Source of the DNA: Paramecium sonneborni
Lineage: Eukaryota > Ciliophora > Oligohymenophorea > Peniculida > Parameciidae
Assembly (NCBI GenBank): GCA_905182985.1
Contig: CAJJDN010000143.1
Coordinates: 121,696 to 185,695, forward strand
Length of the DNA: 64,000 bases
Reading direction: 5' to 3'
How positions within the stretch are numbered: the stretch's first letter is position 1; the number at the start of each line of letters is the position of its first letter. Positions 54,799-64,000 of the stretch are shown in pieces. The notes beneath the pieces were generated by a model. That model worked only from the letters and a program-made list of their open reading frames with translations. It was not told the DNA's origin and ran no database searches. Made by a program: the position numbers and the translations under genes.

Positions 54799-55510
54799 TC
54801 AAATATTAATTCAATTAAATATTCATCAGATAATTTTGCACCATTATAATTAATTCTAAATCTTGTTATTCATTAGAAAATAATTCTGACAAAAATTAAG
54901 TTGTTGATTGTTCTCTTTATAAGATTCCTGCTTTTTTTATAAGCTTGATTTACCAATCACATAGTTTTAGTAAGTAGTTGAAATAAAAACAGAATTATCA
55001 GTTATTAATTTTCTAACAATTAAAGAGTAAGCTTTATAAAGATTATTTTTTGGAAAATTATTCTATTTTCATTAAAAAATCTTTTGTTCTTTAACTTTCT
55101 AGTTGACAATAAACAACTCTTAATATGTAAATATATTATTTCTTATATATACAATTTAATTAATTTGATTTTTAATGTTTTCAGGTAGTCTATAATCATT
55201 ATTAAATTCAACTTAGGCTTCTTCAATAATTTAATTTAATTAATTTTTTATTAATTAAATTATTATATCTAATATACCTTTTTTTCATTAAATTTTAATC
55301 TTCTGATAATCTTGATTATTTAATAAGATCTTCAATATTTTCATTTATTTTCTAAATTTATTGATAATTCTATGGTTTTGTCATATATCTTGCATTTGTT
55401 ATAGGATATATGCTTTTTTTTCATTAAATTTAAGTCTTTTGGTTACAATATTCAATTTCAATAGAATTGGTATTAGAGTTTGATTAAATAAATTACTCGG
55501 TTAATTTCAT
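54799..55510 (-). CDS. Unknown glutamine-rich protein, exons only partly resolved
   Basis: Starts MKLTEQFIQSNSNTNSIEIEY at 55510. Clear coding stretches on the minus strand are ENIEDLIKQSRLSEDQNLMKK and EEAQVEFNNDYRLPENIKNQ, then NIFTYQELFIVNQKVKEQ. They lie in different frames joined by short introns I could not all place. The 3' end is taken as the first TGA after the last open stretch, beside the convergent kinesin-like gene, and is approximate. Helical; no family recognised. Confidence 0.4.
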
Positions 55511-55539
55511 GACTTATATTTATATATAAATATAATAAA

Positions 55540-56338
55540 ATGAATAATTTTTATTAATTTGACAGATCCTTATTAACAATAGATATTCCAGGAGCTTAAC
55601 CTAAAAAGAAATCAATATAATTAAATAGTTTAGATATAAAATAAAATAGATAATTAAAATTATTGTAATATACATTGATAATAATTATTTTTAGATTAAA
55701 TGCTGGTTAATAAGATCAATAGTATGGAAGACGAAGATATCAACATGATTTTCATCATTTTTGCAATAGTTTTGTTCCTTAGGGAGAAAATTATTTTGAT
55801 GGATCTTAAAAAAAACATTACAATTTATAGGAAGGAGAGATAAAATAATTGAGAGCCTTAGAAAATTTTTATGATTAACCTAAGTATTTGTTTAATAAAA
55901 TGATGAAATATATAAGGTGATAGACTATTAACTACAAATGATATTGATGGAGCTATGCCAGGGTCATTATAAAGTAAAGTCGTTAAGAATATGGAGAAAG
56001 CATAAAAATTAAGATTAGAAAGAGATTCTTAAAGAGCTATGAATAATGAAATTCTCTATTTAAAACCAATTATAGATTCTAGATTATAAAATTAAAAATA
56101 AGAAACAAGAGTAAAGTCATTTTCTATGTAATAAACACCCTAAAATCCACTTTTAGAAAATAAATAAAATGAAATAATTTATTCAAATTAACTTAGTGAA
56201 TTTTAGAAATTACCTAGAATTGGTGATAATATTACAAGTAATTAAAATAGAATACATAAAAAATACAGTTTTTTAGAAGAATTTTAAAGAGAACCTTCAA
56301 TGTTATAGTAATGTTAACCTATGAAAGTTTTTTTATGA
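55540..56338 (+). CDS. Unknown protein with conserved-looking TNDIDGAMPGSL segment
   Basis: ATG 55540 (MNNFYQFDRSLLTIDIPGAQ) to TGA 56336-56338. A 30-nt intron (GTAATATACATTG...TTTTTAG) lies near 55662. Near 55915 the frame shifts by one to GDRLLTTNDIDGAMPGSLQSK without an intron I can fit; a GT-rich site there may be misread. The C-terminus is basic and Gln-rich. The DIDGAMPGS stretch recurs to my memory in other ciliate proteins with N-terminal sequence repeats, but I cannot assign a function. Confidence 0.5.
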
Positions 56339-56506
56339 TTTAAAATTACTAATATGACATTATTATATTTTATTATTGATTTATTGAATTAAATTAACTT
56401 TCTTGTTTGATTTTATTATCTTATAATGTATAATATATCTTTTCTATTTTAAATAGAATTTTAGTAAATTGTATAAAATTAATATTGATTAATATGAATA
56501 ATTGAA

Positions 56507-57271
56507 TCATTTTCTTATCAAATAACCTACAATTAAAGCTATCGAAACTGCAAAGGATAATTAAAAGAGATTCAAATTGTTATTTTCTATGATTAAAGAA
56601 AATTTTAATTACATTTTTTAAATTATTCTTATTAAGTTTGTAATTCTATTTTTTTTTTAATTCTTAATATTCTTGTTACTATATGATTAGATAATATAAA
56701 TAATTACAAGATTTTCATATTAATCTTAATAATATTTGATTTAATCATCCTTTTCTGTTTTTGGTTTAATAAATGAAGTAAAAATTTTAGATTGATTCCA
56801 TAATTTAGAATCATGAAATTGTAAATGAGATTAGACATCTTGTTAAATATTTTATTTGATTCTGCTTTTAATTTATTATGATTAAATTTTAGATTAACCT
56901 TTGTTTTTTCCAAATTTAGATAAGATCTAATTATTTTAGATGTTTTTAGATTACCTAAATCTTGAGAATCAATACAACAAGCATTAATTTAAAATTTAGG
57001 ATCTAATTTAGTGTCATATTATATAGGTTGATTTGTAGATATTTAGATAATTTAAGTTTAATTAGAGTTGATAAGTCCAACACTTGGTTTAACTTGAAAT
57101 AAAGTTGGTGTTGTAGATTTAATCTTAATATTATCTGAAATAATTTGATACTTTAAATGTAACATCTTGTTGAGTCAAATTTTTAAGGGATAATTACGCA
57201 TGTGCAAATTAGTTTTCTTTAGCTTGAAATTCTAAAAACTACTTAGGTTCAATTTCTATTCAAGGTAGCAT
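56507..57271 (-). CDS. VAP-like MSP-domain protein, tail-anchored
   Basis: The MSP domain starts near the N-terminus (IEPKQFLEFQAKENQ; LSLKNLTQQDVTFK). It continues after a 28-nt intron (GTATCAAATT...TATTAAG) as IKSTTPTLFQVKPSVGLINS and NQTQIIQIS. This matches the VAP pattern VAFKVKTTxPxxYxVRPxxGxI. The C-terminus is a single hydrophobic span just before the stop (LFQLSFAVSIALIVGYLIRK), a classic tail anchor. VAPs sit on the ER and bind FFAT motifs of lipid-transfer proteins at membrane contacts. The start is uncertain because the domain frame has a TGA just upstream; an upstream exon may be missing. The middle has at least one more short intron. Confidence 0.75.
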
Positions 57272-57430
57272 AATGAAAATTGAAATTAATTAAAATATTC
57301 TATATTAAATTATATGGTTGTAGGTAATAATTCGATTAGAAGATGGAAAGGTAAAGTAATTCCATCTATTTAGTAATATATTAGATAAATAAACAAGTGA
57401 ATATTTATTTCAATAAATATATTAATATAA

Positions 57431-58915
57431 ATGAGTGAGTAGTCAAGTATTATTTTGCATTTGAACTCTATGAAGGATAGCATAAAAAGTGCTTTCAAAG
57501 TTTTTGATGATATTGATTATGAATGTTAAGATGAAGAAATCAAATAAAATAATATAGAGTTTGTAAGTATATAAGTATATGATTAGGTTGAAGAGAATAA
57601 ACAATATTAAGAACCAAAATATATATCAATAACTGACTAAAAAAGAGTACTCAATAATTTTGATAATTTAATTTGTTAATTATAATTAGTAACACCATTC
57701 TATAGTGATCAAAAATAGTACTATTTACAATAATATAGTTTAACTTTTGAGTTGAATGACAAGAATAAGAGACAAACATAAATTAAACATTAATAAATGT
57801 GGGATTAAATAAAGTAAGAATAGAAAGTGAGATTTACTAAGTATTAAGATGAAACAATTTTAGAAAAAATATTTGTATTAGATGCCTAATTGAAAGAAGA
57901 TTATGAATATACTCTATAATACATAAGTGGAAATTAAAAAAAAACTATATAAATTAAATTTCATGATATTCAAAAATTGAATCCACCTAATTATTTGAAT
58001 GATAGCATAATTAACTTTTATCTTAAATTTATAGAATTCGAAATGACAGATTAAACTTTACGTACTAAAACTTATATTTTTAATACATATTTTGTATAGA
58101 AATTATGTTGTTTTGAAAAACTATAAATGATAGGTCAAAATGATAATCTTAGATTAAGTGAGTTATTTAAATCATCATATGAATAAATAAGGAAGTGGAT
58201 AAAGGAAGATTTAACAGAAAAAGAATATTTATTATTTCCAATTAATTTACCAGAACATTGGTCTTTGCTAATAGTTCATAAAAAGACAAAGTCATTTGCA
58301 GATTCAGTTATAATATATTTAGATAGTTTTGGAATTATGGATTAAAAATTAATTACAATCATTAAAATGTAAATTTATATATATATATAAATAAATAGGT
58401 ATCTTCATAAAATGGATTGTGATATTAATTAAATAGATGTGAATTATAATGATTGTCCAATTAGATTAATTCCTTCTTTTTAATTATTAGTTCCTCGTTA
58501 AGTTAATTATGTAGATTGTGGAGTGTTTCTATTAGAATATGCAGAATCATTTCTATTTAATCCAAATTATTTATTATCTGATGTAGAATCACCTGATGGA
58601 ATTTATAAATTAAAATTATTCCCTAGAACTTTAGTATGTAATAAAAGATTGCTTATGAAATAATTACTTATTGATTTACTAGAATTTGATAAAACAACAG
58701 CCATTACTTAATATCAATAAAGAAGATAACTAATCATAGAATAATCTTGTAATATTTATTTACTATTTTTAGAATCAGAATAAGATGAATATGATTAAAT
58801 TGATTAAACACATTTTAAAGAATTTATCAATCAAAAAAATTTAAATAGCATTGAATAAAGGCAATTATTGTTAGATTTCTATATGAATCCTTAACAAAAT
58901 TATTATGAATCATGA
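57431..58915 (+). CDS. Ulp1/SENP-type SUMO protease (C48)
   Basis: 484 aa with one 30-nt intron (58369-58398). The catalytic domain occupies about residues 170-410. It starts with the family's LNDSIINFYLKFIE helix. The triad is visible: His in LPEHWSLLIVHK, Asp in IIYLDSFGI, and Cys in VDCGVFLLEYAE, with the oxyanion glutamine four residues upstream (PRQVNYVDCG). It cleaves SUMO precursors or SUMO conjugates, usually at the nucleus. The insertion between Asp and Cys and the N-terminal extension resemble the SENP6/7-Ulp2 group more than Ulp1. Confidence 0.88.
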
Positions 58916-59570
58916 AATTTTATAAAATTCAATTCATTTCATTTATCTATATATATTTAAATTAATTTGTAAGTTAATTAAAAGAACTGTATTTTTATTG
59001 AAAAAATTATTGGTAATTAAGTTAAAAAAATCAAACATTATAAATCTTCAAACATAATAAACTTATCTTAAAATAAATTAATCATTTTATTAATGCTTAA
59101 AAACTATAATTAAAAAAATTAGAACCTATATTCTAAGATGCAATTTAATTAATTATTTAAACTATCAACTAAATCTAATTCATTTGTTAAGATAATCATA
59201 CTAATCAAAATTTTAAATTAAAATAAAAATAATCAAAAGACCTTCTTTTTTGAAATAAAGAAAAGTATCTCTTAGAAATAATTAATTTATTAATCATTTG
59301 TCATACAATCTCCAGAATTAATCTATAATAAAATGAAATAATTAATGAATTAACTAAAAAAGTATTTTCAACAAGAATCTCTTTAACTTTTTTATTAATA
59401 GTAGATTTAATAACTTAAGAAATTAAAAAAAACTTAAAAGATTTAAAAATCCTGATGAGAAGTATATATAATTACAAATAAATTGTTTAAATGAAATTAA
59501 GAAACTTCTAATTATAAATAAAAATAATGATTAAAATTTTATACTATAATTAAATTTCAATTTATTATAT
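58916..59570. other. Gene-poor stretch, no clear coding
   Basis: About 650 nt between convergent genes. Very AT-rich; all frames are broken by TGA or low complexity, and no conserved protein or RNA motif was seen. Confidence 0.5.
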
Positions 59571-61105
59571 TCAAATAAAATACTTCTAAAATTATTTATA
59601 AGTTATTTAGTAAGGATAATCTTTAAATGATTAAAAGAATAGTAAAACATGTTTACTTTTTAAATCTAACACTTTAAAATCATCTTAAGTTATTATGCCA
59701 TCTTAATCCAAATCAATGAAATTAAATATTATATCAATATTCTTTATATCTAATGCCAATTATTATGTTGATTCTTTTCTATATTTAATTATTTCCAAAT
59801 ATTTATAAATCAGCATTTTCATTATTTTTTTTGTTTCATAAGTAAATTATCCATTGTAACTATTTAAAGTTTATTTACTTTCTGGAAATAATGATTAAAA
59901 ATCAGTAAAACTAATTATTAACACTATTTTCTTACTCCCATTAAGTTTAAGAATGATGAGTTGAATAATTATGTAGTAATGATCTAATTATGAAATCATT
60001 AACATCAATTCCTAATTATAAAAATCCAAGTTTTAAGTCTTACAATCCTATTGAACCATCTACATCAAGATCAAAAAATGAAAAAGCTTAAGATATTGAA
60101 TAATCTGCTCTGCTTGATAACTAATAACTTAATATAAATTATTAAATACTTCTAATTTTATTTAATCTACTTCTTCATTTAATTTTCCTATTGTTATTAA
60201 ATGCAATTAAAACTCTAATATTTATTCTTCAATTAAACTAGTTTGCTTTTTTAAAGATTTAGTAGAAGATTTCATCAATGAAAAATGAACATTTCTATTT
60301 GAATTAATATTTTCTTAATCTGTTTTTTATCTTGATTCACTTCTATGAATTGATTTTGAACTTTATTATTTGATAATTTATTTTTATAGATTTCCAATTG
60401 AACCTTAATTACTTTTAGGTGGTTTTGGACATTTTAATATCTCTTCCCAATCAAATCTATTTACATCTGAATCTTAATCTTTATCTAATCTTCTCATTGC
60501 ACAAATAACATCTTCAAAACTTATATCTAAATTTAAGTTTTTTAACAACTATAAAAAAACTGGTGTATTTTTCTCTGATTATGGACATAAAAAATTTAAT
60601 AATGAACTCTTATCAAATCTTAATATCAATGAATCTAAATATGCTTAGATTTTTCGAATTATCTCTATGTTTTTCCCCAATACTTTTCCTATCAAATTAA
60701 GTATATCTGAATTTGGATTATTATAATTCATTTGCTTTTATTAATATTGCTTCAAAAATATCTAATTATTTGGAAGCATCAAATCTAAAAAACTATAAGA
60801 TTATTAATTATTATTTTTACTCTTAATAAGTAGTATATTTTAAAAGTGATATTTCTCTCACATCAAATCGTATTTATTAATTTTATAAAAATACCTCTAG
60901 GTCATTTCTAGTAATTCTATCTTTCTCATAAGCTAACTAATATTAATTAAATTATATTAACATGTAAAAAGCATGTTTAATAACTTACATTATTGTCACT
61001 TATTTGAAGAATTAAACTTTGCTTTAAGATTTCTACTTCTTTTTCTCCTTTCACAACATCTTTAATCAAATTTACAATTGTGTTTTTGCTTTAATTTGAA
61101 AACAT
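59571..61105 (-). CDS. Multi-EF-hand calcium-binding protein
   Basis: ATG 61105 (MFSNQSKNTIVNLIKDVVKG) to TGA 59571 with several introns; one contains the AT-rich stretch near 60960. EF-hand-like loops are seen at KDRITRNDLEVFL (N-terminal, degenerate), RLDKDQDSDVNRFDWEEI (good DxDxD start) and, near the C-terminus, FIDLDQDGIITQDDFKVL, a canonical loop (D-D-D-G-I-D pattern). The spacing suggests more loops in the unresolved middle. Likely a Ca2+ sensor. The exon joints between 59900 and 60650 are not all placed. Confidence 0.7.
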
Positions 61106-61587
61106 AATTATATTAATTTTTTAGCTGTTAACATAAATTACATAATAATACTTAATAATTATGTATAATGCTTTCATTCTATATATATCAATCTTTAGAT
61201 TAATAAATATATCAAATTACAAGAATAATCTCTAATAATTAATTGAATGATCAAAAGATTTTAAATTCATATTTCCTTTACATTTATTTCATATATTATA
61301 TTAAAAACATTATTAATTATTTGAAGTCTTTTTCAAGAGATGTAAAAAATATTATATATATTTATGAATTAAAAAAATATTTTACTGGATAATCTTGGAA
61401 TTTCAAAAAATACTTTTTTATGATTCTTATCTTAAAATAAAGATTTCAATTGATCTGATTTTCCAACTAAAAATCAATTAACGACTCTCTGTATTTAACT
61501 CTATATATAAGATAAAGTCTTATTATAATTTGAATATATGTAAAATTATAAGAAACATTTTTTTAATAATATTAGTTCTATAGAACA
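61106..61587. other. Non-coding stretch
   Basis: About 480 nt of AT-rich DNA between the EF-hand gene's start and the next uncertain gene. Nothing recognisable; it should include the EF-hand gene promoter. Confidence 0.45.
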
Positions 61588-62250
61588 TCAGTTTTATTGC
61601 AAAAGCAATTTTAAGGAATTGAATTCGAAACAATACATTTCAAATTATAATAATAAATATTAAAAGTTTAAAAGATAATTATTATTGATATGCTTAATAT
61701 TATTATATGAATTTTAATTATTAGCAGATTTTATAATGGAAAAATTAAAAAATGCGATTTTATTAGATTTCTTAATTGTTTTAAAATTTGCAGCTCTCTT
61801 TAGTATTGTTTGTAACTTGATTATTTTGTGTGAATTTAAACAAAAGGAAAAGAACAAAAATGAAAAGCAAAGAAAGGTTCTGTTATTTTGATTGTTTATA
61901 TTATAATATTGAAAATGTAAATTTATTATCAATGAAATGTCACTGTTTTAACTTTTTTTTCTAACATTCTTTTCAAAGTGTATTAAGGAGATTAATAATC
62001 CTAATATATTTAGTAGAAATACAAGAATTTTTCGAATATTTTCAGTTAATGAGTCTCTTTTTTATTTTATTTTAGGAGGATCTCTAAGAGCAATAATTGA
62101 TTGTCTTTAACTCAAACTAGGTAATTTTAGTTTGACAGATTGATTGCCTTTTTTAATTATGGTTCTTTGTGTTAAATCTATTAAGTAAGCATTTCTCTCA
62201 ACCATAAATGATCTTATCTAAGGTAAACTATGTTAATGATGTGATGACAT
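61588..62250 (-). CDS. Uncertain basic protein, only the first ~95 residues convincing
   Basis: TGA-free frame of 221 codons from ATG 62250 (MSSHHQHSLPQIRSFMVERN) to TGA 61588. The first part (YLIDLTQRTIIKKGNQSVKL, then PSLSQRQSIIALRDPP, then a hydrophobic run KILVFLLNILGLLISLI) looks like real coding: a small basic protein with one membrane segment. From about 61930 downwards the frame is low complexity and antisense to a better-looking plus ORF, so the true 3' end may lie earlier or be reached through an intron. Confidence 0.4.
61736..61891 (+). CDS. Possible 51-aa single-pass membrane micropeptide
   Basis: ATG 61736 to TGA 61889-61891. A hydrophobic stretch of about 25 residues (LLDFLIVLKFAALFSIVCNL) is followed by a strongly basic tail (EFKQKEKNKNEKQRK). 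This looks like a designed small membrane protein, but it is antisense to the uncertain gene above. At most one of the two is likely real here. Confidence 0.3.
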   Translation: MEKLKNAILLDFLIVLKFAALFSIVCNLIILCEFKQKEKNKNEKQRKVLLF

Positions 62251-62366
62251 GTTATTTATATTTATATTATTATTAATTAATTTAATAAAATATATATATA
62301 TTAATTTCTAATTCTTATGATAGTTAATTTACATATAAAATTGATAACATTTAGATTGAATTTAAG

Positions 62367-64000
62367 ATGTAATTTGATGTTAATATTTAATTTTCAATGT
62401 AAACAACAAGAATTGAAAATTTGGAATCAAAATATTTTGAAGATTAGTCTAACAAAGAAACTTAGCCAATAAATCCTTGTAAATAAACAAGTAGATAAGA
62501 TAATAAAATCTAAATTTTACAATCTTTATAATTTTAAACCAATAAGAAAAGAAAAGACACGCAAAGACGTCATCTTTACATTCAAAAATTCTTAAACAAT
62601 ATTTAAGTTGAGAAAAAGTAATATAAAAAATTGAACGAATTTCATTTAGATATAATAAATGATAAAGGTAGTTCATAATTAGAAAGAGAAGAAGTATAAG
62701 TAAATAGTAATAACAACAGATGGTTTAAAAATGTATAAGAGTCTATAAATAAAATTTTAAACAGAATTCCTTTAATATATCCTCAGACTAAATATAAAAC
62801 ATTATTAAATATAATAGCAGTGATTACAAGATTATACTTTGCATTTGTAATTCCTCTAGATCTTGGATGGTAGGATAAATCGTTTATATTTTATGATTTT
62901 AAAGTAATCTCAACAATAGCACTTTTAATAATAATTTTAGATTTGATTATAAGTTTGAATACAGCATATTATAAGGATGGTTAGCTTGTTACAAATAGAA
63001 GTGAAATACTTAAACATTCATTATTCAATTCATTTGGAATGTAATGGTTTTCAGTGTTATTATTGATAATATTTTTATTTTTATCATTTTCTGGAAAGGC
63101 TGATACAGGAGCAAAAGATACAATAAGTAATTTATTACTTGTTTTATTTTTGGTTCATTTCAAACCAATAATCACAATAGTTAATTATTATGAAGAAAAT
63201 TTCAATTTCAATAAATAAATATAATCTTGTTTAGAATTAGTGAAACTTTTATTTGTGTTATTCTATTCTATTCATTTTTTTTCATGTATTTGGATATTAG
63301 TTGGTAGTTATGGTGTAGTTAATTATGAAAAGAGTTGGCTTTTATAAGTAGGAATTTCTGAATAAGAATGGTAAATACAATATTTATATGCTTTTTATTA
63401 TTCAGCTGTAACTATTTTTACAATAGGATATGGAGATATTACTCCATAATCTTCAGCTGAAAAAGTATTAGCTATTACTTATATTATTGTAGCTAGTATT
63501 CAATTACCATATAGTGTAAGTACTGTTGGAACTATTATCTAATAGATTACTGGATATAAGGAAGAAAAAAAAAGAAAGTTAAGAATTATTAATTCATATC
63601 TAAATCAATAATAGATTAGTAAAGATTTATAAATTTAAGTAAGAGAATATTTAACATATCGATGGGATAATGAATAACTTAATAAAGAATCAGAAGTAGA
63701 TGAGATTATTAATTAGTTATCCTAAGATTTACATGATTCTTTAATAACTGAATCATGTTCATAACTACTTAAAAAATGTAAACTTTTTAAATTAGGCTTT
63801 TCTCTTAATTTCAAAACTAATCTAGTTAAACATGCTAAGCAAATTTAACTTTAACCTGAATAAGAATTAATTATTAATAATTCATCAGACATTAATTTCT
63901 ATTATATAACATAAGGATAATTATAATTTCTATTAAGTAATGGATAAAAATTAGGAGTCATAAATTAAGGAAATTCTATTGGTTTACATAATTTTATTAA
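62367..64000 (+). CDS. Six-TM potassium channel of CNG/EAG type (3' end outside window)
   Basis: An intronless frame from ATG 62367 runs to the window end (544 codons). Residues ~1-130 are a charged Gln-rich N-terminus. Then come the spans: S1 LNIIAVITRLYFAFVIPLD; S2 VISTIALLIIILDLIISLN with the family's T-AYY-K-G-LV-NR-I segment; S3 WFSVLLLIIFLFL; a weak S4 LLLVLFLVHFKPIITIV; and S5 FVLFYSIHFFSCIWILVG. The pore helix and filter read YYSAVTIFTIGYGDITP (TIGYGD, K+-selective type), then S6. A C-linker (NSYLNQQQISKDLQ...YLTYRWDNEQ) and the start of a cyclic-nucleotide-binding fold (FYYITQGQLQFLL) follow. It is a plasma-membrane or ciliary K+ channel. Confidence 0.9.

Noticed and set aside
56704..56913. 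Minus-strand ORF of 69 codons as a separate gene
   Set aside because: It is an internal piece of the VAP-like gene between its MSP domain and tail anchor.

Overview
The window is macronuclear-type ciliate DNA, most likely from Paramecium. Three things in the sequence show this. First, recognisable conserved proteins (V-type pyrophosphatase, protein disulfide isomerase, ribosomal proteins eS1 and uL5, beta-adaptin, protein kinases) read through TAA and TAG as glutamine and end only at TGA (nuclear code 6). Second, their reading frames are joined by very short GT...AG introns, mostly 20-31 nt. Third, the DNA is strongly AT-rich and densely packed with genes on both strands. Because TAA and TAG are read as sense, standard-code ORF calling fragments almost every gene here. 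All models below were rebuilt by eye with code 6. Where intron lengths are quoted, the spliced length is a multiple of three unless I say otherwise.

Layout. 1-7 kb: the tail of a surface-type protein, a glutamine-rich minus-strand gene, two abutting unknown genes, a PH-domain protein kinase and an ankyrin protein. 7-13.5 kb: an ER protein disulfide isomerase, a SAXO-like ciliary protein, a small unknown gene and a K+-type proton-pumping pyrophosphatase. 13.5-14.6 kb: the largest gene-poor stretch. 14.6-30.5 kb: a coiled-coil protein, a cytochrome P450 reductase-type diflavin enzyme, a SHIPPO-type protein, eS1, uL5, a cGMP-dependent protein kinase, an ANTH-like protein, a B-box-like protein, a CCDC42/CFAP73-type axonemal protein, an EF-hand-like protein, a damaged J-domain gene, the bc1 hinge subunit and two unknown genes. 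30.5-35 kb: a beta-adaptin with a 43-glutamine tract encoded by TAA codons, and coiled-coil genes. 35-46.7 kb: two intact giant tandem paralogues (TmcB-like, multi-pass, with a PAS domain; 1634 and 1642 aa) flanking the decayed remains of a third copy. 46.7-58.9 kb: an AGC kinase, an Era-type GTPase, a long coiled-coil protein ending in a degenerate kinesin-like motor domain, a VAP-like tail-anchored MSP protein and a Ulp1/SENP protease. 58.9-64 kb: a multi-EF-hand protein, small uncertain genes and a six-TM K+ channel of the CNG/EAG type that runs off the window.

There is no operon logic. The themes are those of a ciliated cell: axoneme and microtubule proteins, cGMP and Ca2+ signalling, membrane traffic, and multi-pass sensory or channel proteins. 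Genes are packed so tightly that five divergent pairs have start codons only 21-29 nt apart. The most interesting items are the tandem family with a dead third copy and gene-conversion tracts, an intron present in only one of those paralogues, the apparent catalytically dead kinesin, the TAA-coded polyglutamine hinge, and candidate 16-19 nt introns. I found no tRNA, rRNA, CRISPR array, transposase or telomere.
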